Positions 8,539-15,230 of a stretch of DNA of 64,000 bases are shown here, one piece after another (within the stretch, counting starts at the first letter, position 1; every line of letters begins with the position of its first letter). The DNA is taken from the NCBI RefSeq assembly GCF_021533835.1, contig NZ_JAKFYQ010000003.1, positions 62,001-126,000 of the forward strand. Reading direction: 5' to 3'. Under the pieces are notes generated by a model, which worked only from the letters and a program-made list of their open reading frames with translations, was not told the DNA's origin and did no database searches. The position numbers and the translations under genes were made by a program. Source of the DNA: Synechococcus sp. Nb3U1. GTDB taxonomy: Bacteria; Cyanobacteriota; Cyanobacteriia; Thermostichales; Thermostichaceae.

Positions 8539-9975
8539 TCAGCCGACGGATCCCTCCAGTTTTAGGCTGAGCAGTCGGTCGGCTTCCACCGCAAATTCCA
8601 TCGGCAATTGGTTAAAGACATCCTTGCAAAATCCGCTGATGATCATGGAAACCGCATCTTCCATACTGATCCCACGAGACTGGAAATAGAACAACTGTTC
8701 TTCCCCAATTTTGGAGGTAGAGGCTTCGTGTTCGACCTTGGCGCTGTTGTTTTGCACCTGAATATAGGGAAAAGTGTTGGCGCTACATTGATCCCCGATC
8801 AGCATAGAATCGCACTGGGAAAAATTGCGGGCACCCTCTGCCTTAGGTCCTATTTTCACCAAGCCGCGGTAGCTATTTTTAGAGTGCCCTGCCGAGATGC
8901 CTTTGGAAATAATCGTGCTGCGGGTGTTGCGGCCAACGTGAACCATTTTGGTGCCAGTGTCCGCTTGCTGATAATGGTTGGTCAGGGCCACCGAGTAAAA
9001 TTCACCGACGGAGTTTTCTCCCACCAACACGCAACTGGGATACTTCCAGGTAATGGCTGAGCCAGTTTCCACCTGTGTCCAGGAGATCTTGGAGTTGACT
9101 CCCTGACAAAGGCCGCGCTTAGTAACGAAATTGTAGATCCCCCCTTTGCCGTTTTCATCGCCTGCATACCAGTTCTGCACCGTCGAATACTTGATTTCGG
9201 CATTGTCCAAAGCAATCAATTCCACCACAGCCGCATGCAGTTGGTTGGTATCGAACATTGGGGCAGTACACCCTTCCAAATAGCTGACGGAGGATCCTTC
9301 CTCGGCGATGATTAAGGTGCGCTCAAACTGACCCGATTCACCATTGTTAATGCGGAAATAAGTAGACAACTCCATCGGGCAATGAACTCCCTTGGGAATA
9401 TAGACAAAGGAGCCATCGCTAAAGACAGCCGAGTTGAGGGCCGCGAAATAGTTATCAGAAATGGGCACTACGCTTCCCATATATTTCTGAACCAGATCGG
9501 GGCATTCCTTCAAAGCCTCCGAGATGGAGCAAAAGATCACCCCTTCTTTGGCCAGCTTTTCCCGAAAGGTGGTGGCCACTGAAACGCTATCGAAAATGGC
9601 ATCCACGGCTACATTGCTGAGCCGCTTCTGTTCCGACAACGGGATCCCTAATTTTTCAAAGGTTTCTAGCAAAACCGGATCCACTTCATCCAGGCTTTTT
9701 TTCTTCTCTTTCAGCTTGGGGGCAGAGTAGTAGACGATATCCTGATAGTCGATCGGGGGATAGGCGAGGTTGGGCCAAGTGGGCTCGCTCATCTTCAACC
9801 ATTGGCGATAGGCCCGCAGGCGAAAATCCAACATGAAGTCTGGCTCACCTTTTTTCACCCAGATCAGCCGGATTACCTCCTCGCTCAATCCCTTGCCGAT
9901 GGAATCGGAGGCAATATCGGTGACAAACCCGTACTTGTAGGGCTGGCTGACTAGGGTGCGGACGCTGGTAGACAT
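8539..9975 (-). CDS. sufB: Fe-S cluster assembly protein SufB
   Basis: 478 residues from ATG 9975 (an in-frame TTG lies three codons earlier). AAGAG is nine bases upstream. SufB is the cluster-binding scaffold subunit of SufBC2D. Seen: N-terminal helical part, the beta-helix core with [27 protein letters not shown] and the C-terminal [22 protein letters not shown] signature containing the conserved Glu/His near the cluster site. Length equals the cyanobacterial family (~478-480). It is the first gene of the minus-strand block, read divergently from sufR across a 152-base gap holding two SufR-type operators. Confidence 0.97.
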   Translation of the reverse strand: MSTSVRTLVSQPYKYGFVTDIASDSIGKGLSEEVIRLIWVKKGEPDFMLDFRLRAYRQWLKMSEPTWPNLAYPPIDYQDIVYYSAPKLKEKKKSLDEVDPVLLETFEKLGIPLSEQKRLSNVAVDAIFDSVSVATTFREKLAKEGVIFCSISEALKECPDLVQKYMGSVVPISDNYFAALNSAVFSDGSFVYIPKGVHCPMELSTYFRINNGESGQFERTLIIAEEGSSVSYLEGCTAPMFDTNQLHAAVVELIALDNAEIKYSTVQNWYAGDENGKGGIYNFVTKRGLCQGVNSKISWTQVETGSAITWKYPSCVLVGENSVGEFYSVALTNHYQQADTGTKMVHVGRNTRSTIISKGISAGHSKNSYRGLVKIGPKAEGARNFSQCDSMLIGDQCSANTFPYIQVQNNSAKVEHEASTSKIGEEQLFYFQSRGISMEDAVSMIISGFCKDVFNQLPMEFAVEADRLLSLKLEGSVG

Positions 9976-10028
9976 GGATTTCAACTCTTTGAGGGCGACG
10001 AGGAAAGGCGCGACAGCAGGAATTAAAG

Positions 10029-10042
10029 CAACAGGGTTGTTG
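10029..10042. promoter_or_regulatory. SufR operator, perfect CAAC-N6-GTTG
   Basis: CAAC (10029-10032), AGGGTT, GTTG (10039-10042) lies between sufB and sufR. The perfect inverted repeat CAAC-N6-GTTG is the published recognition pattern of cyanobacterial SufR. Flanking bases AAG/TTT add partial symmetry. It is 54 bases before the sufB start and 86 bases before the sufR start, a position fit to repress both. Confidence 0.8.
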
Positions 10043-10068
10043 TTTAACTCATCCTCAGGTTACTTTAG

Positions 10069-10082
10069 CAATGATTCCGTTG
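10069..10082. promoter_or_regulatory. Second, imperfect SufR operator CAAT-N6-GTTG
   Basis: CAAT (10069-10072), GATTCC, GTTG (10079-10082) differs from the consensus at one base. It starts exactly 40 bases from the first site, about four helical turns. Synechocystis is known to have two SufR sites in its sufR-sufB gap, which fits this arrangement. Binding here is inferred. Confidence 0.55.
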
Positions 10083-10127
10083 TCAAAGTGGCAGAGAGCT
10101 GTTCTGGCGGCAGAATCCACATTAACC

Positions 10128-10847
10128 ATGGGGGCAAGGGTGAACAGCGTACACAAGACCACTCAGCAGGCTTCTAGCAAGCAAGCCATCTTGGTGTATC
10201 TGCGCAAGTCGGGTCAGGCCAACGCCCAAACCCTGGCGGAACACCTGCACATTTCTCCTCAGGCGATTCGGCGGCACCTCAAGGATCTGGAGGCGGAGGG
10301 GCTGATCATTCATATTCCTCAGCAGAACGGGTTGGGTCGTCCACAACATGTTTATCAGCTCAGTCGCTTGGGAGAAGAGCAATTCCCCGCTAGCTACGAC
10401 GAGTTTGCTCTCGGACTTCTCAGCACCTTGGCAGAAACCATGGGATCCGAACAAATGGGATCCATTTTGCACCACCAGTGGCAGCGCAAGGCCCAGGAAT
10501 ACCAGTCCCAGATTGGTGCAGGATCCCTGCAGGAACGGGTAGAGCGCCTGGTGGAGTTACGGCAATTGGAGGGGTATATGGCGGAGTATTACCGCTACTC
10601 TGAGGAAATGGCTCCCCCAGAAAAAGCCACCCCACCAGAGGCTGAGCAATACGTGTTGATCGAACACAACTGCGCCATTGCCCAAATAGCCCAGACCTTT
10701 CCCAGCGTGTGTGGATATGAGTTGGAAATGTTTGCAGCGGCCCTGCCCGATTGCCAGGTGGAGCGCATCAACTGGCAGGTGAATGGGGAACATCAGTGCG
10801 GCTACCTGATTGCCAAGCCTGTTTCAGAATCGATCCAAGAACTGTAA
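10128..10847 (+). CDS. sufR: Fe-S cluster biogenesis repressor SufR
   Basis: About 239 residues from ATG 10128 (GTG 10140 is an alternative, neither has a strong ribosome site). N-terminal winged-helix DNA-binding domain: AILVYLRKSGQANAQTLAEHLHISPQAI... with recognition helix PQAIRRHLKDLEAEGLI. The C-terminal part carries four cysteines spaced C-X12-C-X13-C-X14-C (from HNCAIAQ to HQCGYLI), the exact pattern that binds a 4Fe-4S cluster in cyanobacterial SufR. Family role: the cluster-loaded dimer represses sufBCDS, and loss of the cluster under iron or oxidative stress relieves it. It is divergent from sufB and probably autoregulated. Confidence 0.95.
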   Translation: MGARVNSVHKTTQQASSKQAILVYLRKSGQANAQTLAEHLHISPQAIRRHLKDLEAEGLIIHIPQQNGLGRPQHVYQLSRLGEEQFPASYDEFALGLLSTLAETMGSEQMGSILHHQWQRKAQEYQSQIGAGSLQERVERLVELRQLEGYMAEYYRYSEEMAPPEKATPPEAEQYVLIEHNCAIAQIAQTFPSVCGYELEMFAAALPDCQVERINWQVNGEHQCGYLIAKPVSESIQEL

Positions 10848-10978
10848 CTCTCCCCGAAACCTAAAGACCGAAACCTGAGACGACTGGCGGGCTACCAAAG
10901 AACTTAACCTTCCCAGGTGCAGTTCAGTGCTTTTTTCGGGTATAGTCATCTCATACGAGTTTCAAGTTTGTGCTGTCT

Positions 10979-11053
10979 ATGTCTCTGCGTGCTGCCTTCT
11001 TTGGCTACTTTACCTTTCCCTGGCATCGACCAGGGCGGATGGGTGGCGCGTAA
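10979..11053 (+). CDS. Predicted aromatic leader peptide of the DAHP synthase attenuator
   Basis: A 24-codon frame beginning MSLRAAFFGYFTFPWH and ending with TAA at 11051-11053. Codons 7-15 hold four Phe, one Tyr and one Trp (FFGYFTFPW), far above chance, right before a gene for the first step of aromatic amino acid synthesis. The CCC-TGG codons (11018-11023) are one arm of the first hairpin of the attenuator, which is where a stalled ribosome should act. A GTG three codons upstream (10970) is an alternative start, and the ribosome-binding site is weak. A TATAGT at 10941-10946 could be the -10 element. The composition resembles known Phe leader peptides, the assignment is inference. Confidence 0.7.
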   Translation: MSLRAAFFGYFTFPWHRPGRMGGA

Positions 11054-11093
11054 ACGATAACCAAGGTTTACCGAAGTCAGTCCTGAAGCCCTG
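11018..11093 (+). promoter_or_regulatory. Attenuator: alternative hairpins 1:2 and 2:3
   Basis: Segment 1 CCCTGG (11018-11023) pairs with segment 2 CCAGGG (11030-11035) in a perfect 6-bp hairpin with a 6-base loop. Segment 2, as CAGGGC (11031-11036), can instead pair perfectly with segment 3 GCCCTG (11088-11093). Segment 3 is also the left arm of the terminator. A ribosome held at the Phe/Tyr/Trp codons would cover segment 1, freeing 2 to pair with 3 and preventing termination. Confidence 0.7.
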
Positions 11094-11116
11094 AGCCTAG
11101 TGCCGGGGCTTTTTTT
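11086..11116 (+). terminator. Intrinsic terminator of the attenuator (hairpin 3:4)
   Basis: AAGCCCTG (11086-11093) pairs with CGGGGCTT (11104-11111) including one G-U, with a 10-base loop, followed by a run of seven T (11110-11116). It lies between the leader peptide and the DAHP synthase start with no gene end nearby, so premature termination is its likely role. Confidence 0.8.
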
Positions 11117-11167
11117 AATGGTCTGATCCTGCCCAAACCCTACTTGCTCTCCATGAAGGACAAATCC

Positions 11168-12238
11168 ATGCCCCCCCAAACTGACAACTGCAATATCCAG
11201 GAGGTGATGCCCCTGATCGCCCCTAGCCTGGTCAAAGCCAAGTTCCCCCTTACGGAAACGGCAGCCAAAGTCGTGCTCTCTACCCGGCAGGCCATCCGCA
11301 ACATCATCCACGGACGGGATCCCCATCGCTTGGTGGTGATTGTCGGCCCCTGTTCTATTCATGACCCGGAAGCAGCCTTGGAGTATGCTCATCGTCTGAA
11401 ACGGGTGGCGGATCAAACCCAGGAGCACCTGGTGATTGTGATGCGCACCTACTTTGAGAAGCCTCGTACCACAGTGGGCTGGAAAGGCTTGATCAACGAT
11501 CCCCACCTGGATGGCTCCTGTGATATTGCGGCAGGCTTAGAGCTGGCCCGTACAATTCTGCTGCGGGTGAATGAGATTGGCCTGGCTTGTGCCACCGAAA
11601 TGCTGGATCCGGTTACTCCCCAGTACACAGCCGACTTGGTTAGTTGGGCAGCCATTGGCGCCAGAACCATCGAAAGTCAAACCCACCGGGAAATGGCCAG
11701 TGGCCTGTCGATGCCCGTCGGCTTCAAAAATGGCACGGATGGTCGTCTGCAGATTGCTCTCAACGCCATTCTCTCCGCCAGCCATCCCCACAGTTTTCTG
11801 GGTATTGGGCAAGATGGCATGACCGCTTTGGTGAAAACCACTGGGAACCCGGATCGGCACATTGTCTTGCGGGGTGGGGGTGGCAAAACCAACTATGGCC
11901 CTGAGGATGTGGAGCGGGCGGCGCTGCTGATGGAGGAGCAAGGGATCCCCCGCTCGGTGATGGTGGATTGTTCCCACGACAACTCCAACAAGGACTATCG
12001 CAACCAGGGATCCGTCTGTCGGGAGGTGCTGCGGCAGTATCGGGCTGGCCAGCGGGCTCTGATGGGGGTGATGCTGGAGAGCAACCTTAACCCTGGCAAG
12101 CAAACCTGGTGCGAAGGGGCACCCCTCAAGCATGGCGTGTCTATTACCGATGGCTGCATTGGCTGGTTAGAAACCGAAGACCTGTTACAGGAGATGGCAG
12201 CTACGGTGGCGGGGGGAGCCTTAGCCCTCAGCCATTAG
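11168..12238 (+). CDS. aroG: 3-deoxy-7-phosphoheptulonate (DAHP) synthase, class I
   Basis: 356 residues from ATG 11168, chosen because AAGGA lies six bases upstream. Class I DAHP synthase condenses phosphoenolpyruvate with erythrose 4-phosphate, the entry step of the shikimate pathway. Seen: VVIVGPCSIHDPEAALEYA (metal-binding Cys in the GPCS motif), MRTYFEKPRTTVGWKG, the substrate-binding core LDPVTPQY, GARTIESQTHREMASGL and KNGTDG, HIVLRGG, VDCSHDNS with metal His, and GVMLESNLNPG. Length fits the AroF/G/H type (~350). Preceded by the predicted attenuator at 10979-11116. Whether it is the Phe- or Tyr-sensitive isozyme cannot be read, so the symbol marks the family rather than feedback type. 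Confidence 0.95.
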   Translation: MPPQTDNCNIQEVMPLIAPSLVKAKFPLTETAAKVVLSTRQAIRNIIHGRDPHRLVVIVGPCSIHDPEAALEYAHRLKRVADQTQEHLVIVMRTYFEKPRTTVGWKGLINDPHLDGSCDIAAGLELARTILLRVNEIGLACATEMLDPVTPQYTADLVSWAAIGARTIESQTHREMASGLSMPVGFKNGTDGRLQIALNAILSASHPHSFLGIGQDGMTALVKTTGNPDRHIVLRGGGGKTNYGPEDVERAALLMEEQGIPRSVMVDCSHDNSNKDYRNQGSVCREVLRQYRAGQRALMGVMLESNLNPGKQTWCEGAPLKHGVSITDGCIGWLETEDLLQEMAATVAGGALALSH

Positions 12239-12451
12239 TCAGAGCAACCCTGAGTTTTACTTTATTACTTAGTATTGGATTTCTTGATTTCTTAAGGAAT
12301 CCAAAAGGGATTGGGGAAATCGGGCAACTCGCTCCTATCGTCGAGTCATTGTCTCGTCATGCCCTGTGGAATCAGGCTTTGGGGATCCCGGTACTGGATC
12401 TGGATCCCGTCGGCTGTCCAGACAGTTTTCAGTCAGGGTGCGGAGGATGTG

Positions 12452-12898
12452 ATGGAGCTACAAATCCCCACTAGTGTCAGCAGCAACGGTCGGCAACCCT
12501 ACCCGGATCCCAGTCAAACCCCTCAACGCCCGCCTGAGCAGTTGCGGGATCGGCTGATCGTGTCAGGCCTGCGCTACTACGGCTATACCGGCTTCGATGA
12601 AGCGGAGCGGGCTTTGGGGCAATGGTTTGAGGTGGACTTTGAGCTGTGGGCAGATCTGCGCCCGTCGGCCATGAGCGGTCAACTGTGCGACACCCTTGAC
12701 TACCGCTCTGCCGTAGCTGGGATCGCGGAACTGGTGAGAAGCAATCAGTTTGTCCTCATCGAGAGTTTGGCCGAAGCCATTGCCGAGATGGTGCTACGCG
12801 AGACGGGGGCCAGCAAGGCTAAGATCCGGTTGACCAAGTGCCATCCCCCGATCCCGGATTTAACGGGGCGGGTCACCCTGGAAATTGTTCGCCCCTAG
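12452..12898 (+). CDS. folB: Dihydroneopterin aldolase FolB
   Basis: 148 residues from ATG 12452 with GGAGG (12442-12446) five bases upstream. FolB converts 7,8-dihydroneopterin to 6-hydroxymethyl-dihydropterin plus glycolaldehyde in folate synthesis. Seen: LIVSGLRYYGYTGFDEAERALGQ with the catalytic Tyr/Glu region, WFEVDFELWADLRPS, LCDTLDYRSAVAGI, LIESLAEAIAEMVL and the end KAKIRLTKCHPPIP. An extra ~28 residue N-terminal tail (TSVSSNGRQPYPDPSQTPQRPPE) is not part of the enzyme fold. The stop overlaps the miaE GTG by one base. Confidence 0.93.
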   Translation: MELQIPTSVSSNGRQPYPDPSQTPQRPPEQLRDRLIVSGLRYYGYTGFDEAERALGQWFEVDFELWADLRPSAMSGQLCDTLDYRSAVAGIAELVRSNQFVLIESLAEAIAEMVLRETGASKAKIRLTKCHPPIPDLTGRVTLEIVRP

Positions 12899-13491
12899 TG
12901 TTGGCTGCTGTGGCTACCCTACAACTGGCTGCTCCCACCTCCGAGGCCTGGATCGAACAGGCCACCCAGCACATCGACTTGATCTTGCTAGACCACGCTA
13001 ACTGCGAGAAAAAAGCAGCGGGCAATGCCCTCAGTCTGTTGTTTCGCTATCCTGCCAACGGGCAACTGGTGGAAGCTCTCTCCCCGCTGGCCCGCGAGGA
13101 ACTGCAGCATTTTGAGCGTGTGCATCGTCACCTGCAACGGCTGGGGATCCCGGTGAAACCCCTATCTGCCGCCCCTTATGCCAGTCGCCTGAATCAGCAC
13201 CTGCGCCGCCCCGAACCAGAGCATTTGCTGGATGCGCTGCTGTTGGCTGCGATCATCGAAGCACGGAGCCACGAACGCTTGGGTTTACTTGGGATCCATG
13301 CGCCAGAGGCGGAACTGCGACAGTTTTACCTGTGGCTGACAGCTGCCGAAGAACGACATTTGCAGCTTTACTTAGATTTGGCTTTAGCCCATTTTCCGGC
13401 TGAGCAGGTACAGCAACGTCTAGATGCACTCTTGCCCATAGAAGCCGAGATTTTGTCCACGCTTTACCCCGAGCCTCGTGTTCACAGCTAA
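12898..13491 (+). CDS. miaE: tRNA 2-methylthio-N6-isopentenyladenosine hydroxylase MiaE
   Basis: 197 residues from GTG 12898, which shares one base with the folB stop. MiaE is a diiron enzyme that hydroxylates the modified A37 of certain tRNAs. The ferritin-like diiron ligands are visible: E in NCEKKAAGNAL, the E-x-x-H of LAREELQHFERVH, then ARSHERLGLL and the second E-x-x-H region TAAEERHLQLYLDL. The IDLILLDHANCEKKAAG opening is characteristic of the family. Translational coupling with folB is likely. The gene end overlaps a possible early start of the following kinase. Confidence 0.92.
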   Translation: MLAAVATLQLAAPTSEAWIEQATQHIDLILLDHANCEKKAAGNALSLLFRYPANGQLVEALSPLAREELQHFERVHRHLQRLGIPVKPLSAAPYASRLNQHLRRPEPEHLLDALLLAAIIEARSHERLGLLGIHAPEAELRQFYLWLTAAEERHLQLYLDLALAHFPAEQVQQRLDALLPIEAEILSTLYPEPRVHS

Positions 13492-13531
13492 GTCGGCCTC
13501 GAGCCTCTCCCACAACCTCAATGCAACCCAA

Positions 13532-14866
13532 ATGTTCCAGTCGACGCGGCAGCGATTGGCTCTCTGGTACACCGGGATCACGGCGGTGTTTTTATTGCTG
13601 TTTGCAGCCAGCTTCTACTGGTACGTGCAGGCAACTCTGATCGAGCGGGTGGATGATACCCTCGGCCATGTGGTGGAAGTGGTGGAGCGGTCTTTGGTGG
13701 TGGATGAGAGCCTTTTGGATCCACAGCAAGCTCGCCATAGCCTCGAGGCCAGTTTTCGGGATGATCCCAGCACCCTAGAAGATGATCACATCGACTTGGA
13801 ATGGTTTGGCCCGCAAGGGGAGCTGATCTGGTCTACGGTTCCGGGCGGGATCCCTGCCCCTTTGCTCACGGATGGATCCCTGCATACCGCCCGCATTAAC
13901 CCTGGCTACTGGCTGCGGCAATTTACCGAACCGCTGCTGGCTGGAGATACGCCGCTGGGCTACTTGCGGGTGAGTCATCCCTGGTTTGAGGTTAGTAAGC
14001 CCACCCGACAGTTGATTTGGGATCTTTCTTTGTGGGGGGTGGCTAGTTTGGCCTGTGTTGGCTCAATTGGGTGGGTGCTATCGGGTTTGGCCATGCAGCC
14101 AGTGCGCCACTCCTATCAGCAGCTCAAGCAATTTACCGCCGATGCCTCCCATGAACTGCGCAGCCCTCTGGCTAGCATTCAAACCACGGTGCAGGTGGCT
14201 TTGGCCGATCCGCAGCTGGAGGCAGACACTCGGCAGCGTTGGCAGGTGGTGGAACGTCTGAGCTTGCGGTTGGGCCGCTTGGTAGATGATCTGCTGTTTT
14301 TGGCCCGTCAGGACAGCGGCATGGCCCCCTTCCAGCCCCGTTGCTGTGCCGTGGATGCACTGCTGCTGCAGGTGGTGGAAGAACTGCAAGGTTTGGCCCA
14401 TCGAAAAGGGATCCGCCTGAGCCTGGAGATTGCCGATCCGTCACAGTTAGCACCCGCGGATCCCTTCGGCCTGTGGGGAGATGAAGACCTGCTGGCCCGT
14501 CTCCTGACCAATTTGTTAGAAAATGCCCTGCTGCACACTCCCGTTGATGGGCAGGTGCAGGTCAGGCTAGAGCAACGGCTGAAAGCCGGATCCCCAGACC
14601 TATTGATTCAGGTGCGAGATACTGGCACTGGGATCCCACCCCAGGCTTTGCCCCATGTGTTTGATCGCTTTTATCGGGTGGATCCGGCTCGCAGTGGGGA
14701 TCCTGATCGGGTGGCCGGTTCGGGGTTGGGCCTAGCGATTGTGAAAAGTATTGCCGAGCAACACCAAGGGCAGGTGAAGGTGGAAAGTACCCTCGGCAAG
14801 GGATCCACGTTTCAGGTGATTTTGCCGCAGCGTCAGACTGAACTCTGTACTCCAGAGAATCTTTGA
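13532..14866 (+). CDS. Two-component sensor histidine kinase (RppB/NrsS-like)
   Basis: 444 residues from ATG 13532. The frame is open to a GTG at 13478 inside miaE, but STRQRLALWYTGITAVF is the usual start of this class. Two membrane helices (residues ~12-32 and ~165-185) bracket a ~130-residue periplasmic sensor. The cytosolic part has the phosphoacceptor H-box FTADASHELRSPLASIQ, N-box LLTNLLENALLHTP, G1 DTGTGIP, F-box FDRFYRVD and G2 GSGLGLAIV. The segment ERVDDTLGHVVEVVERSL resembles cyanobacterial RppB/NrsS kinases, which usually sit next to the regulator RppA/NrsR. No response regulator is adjacent here, so the partner is elsewhere. Confidence 0.85.
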   Translation: MFQSTRQRLALWYTGITAVFLLLFAASFYWYVQATLIERVDDTLGHVVEVVERSLVVDESLLDPQQARHSLEASFRDDPSTLEDDHIDLEWFGPQGELIWSTVPGGIPAPLLTDGSLHTARINPGYWLRQFTEPLLAGDTPLGYLRVSHPWFEVSKPTRQLIWDLSLWGVASLACVGSIGWVLSGLAMQPVRHSYQQLKQFTADASHELRSPLASIQTTVQVALADPQLEADTRQRWQVVERLSLRLGRLVDDLLFLARQDSGMAPFQPRCCAVDALLLQVVEELQGLAHRKGIRLSLEIADPSQLAPADPFGLWGDEDLLARLLTNLLENALLHTPVDGQVQVRLEQRLKAGSPDLLIQVRDTGTGIPPQALPHVFDRFYRVDPARSGDPDRVAGSGLGLAIVKSIAEQHQGQVKVESTLGKGSTFQVILPQRQTELCTPENL

Positions 14867-15230
14867 CCAGAATAAGTGAAAGTGTTCTAGAAAACAGACA
14901 ACCTCAAGCTAGTATGTTAGCTTCAAGCCAAAGTTAAATTACTCTTTACTCTACTCTTTACTCAGAACAGTATTAGTCCAACTGTGCTGATTTGAATGGA
15001 TGGGTTTTATGCCTCTCGGCGTGTAGATCCATCCCGCTGATTTCTAGATTTAAGAATTTCTTGTTTTCCCAGAATAAATCCGCAGAGTTGGGATGCAACC
15101 GATCGCCGCTGGCGCGAACAGATCCCAGGCTCCAGTTTTTGATGAGCCAGTTGCTCCCAAGATCGGTTCATCAAGAGATCCCAAACGCAGCCAGAAGGCC
15201 CTACTTTACCCTCTTCTCTAGAGAAATCTT
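14867..15230. other. Intergenic stretch without a supported gene
   Basis: 364 bases, more AT-rich than the flanks. It holds a 6-bp hairpin AAGCTA-gtatgt-TAGCTT (14906-14923) and a 12-bp tandem repeat (14940-14963). Short frames here lack ribosome sites and recognisable motifs, so I call no gene. Confidence 0.5.
14940..14963. repeat. Perfect 12-bp tandem repeat TACTCTTTACTC x2
   Basis: Two identical copies at 14940-14951 and 14952-14963 with no spacer. Each unit contains TTTACT, but the spacing does not match the RpaB HLR1 consensus, so no regulator is proposed. Confidence 0.85.

Noticed and set aside
11537-12133. 198-codon minus-strand frame
   Set aside because: Antisense to the DAHP synthase gene, no ribosome site and no family resemblance.
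12277-12302. Hairpin GGATTTCTT/AAGGAATCC after the DAHP synthase gene
   Set aside because: A 9-pair stem exists, but no T-run follows on either strand, so I do not call an intrinsic terminator. It may be a processing or stability element.
14939-14963. HLR1/RpaB site
   Set aside because: TTTACT cores are present but the consensus TTACA and spacing are not met.
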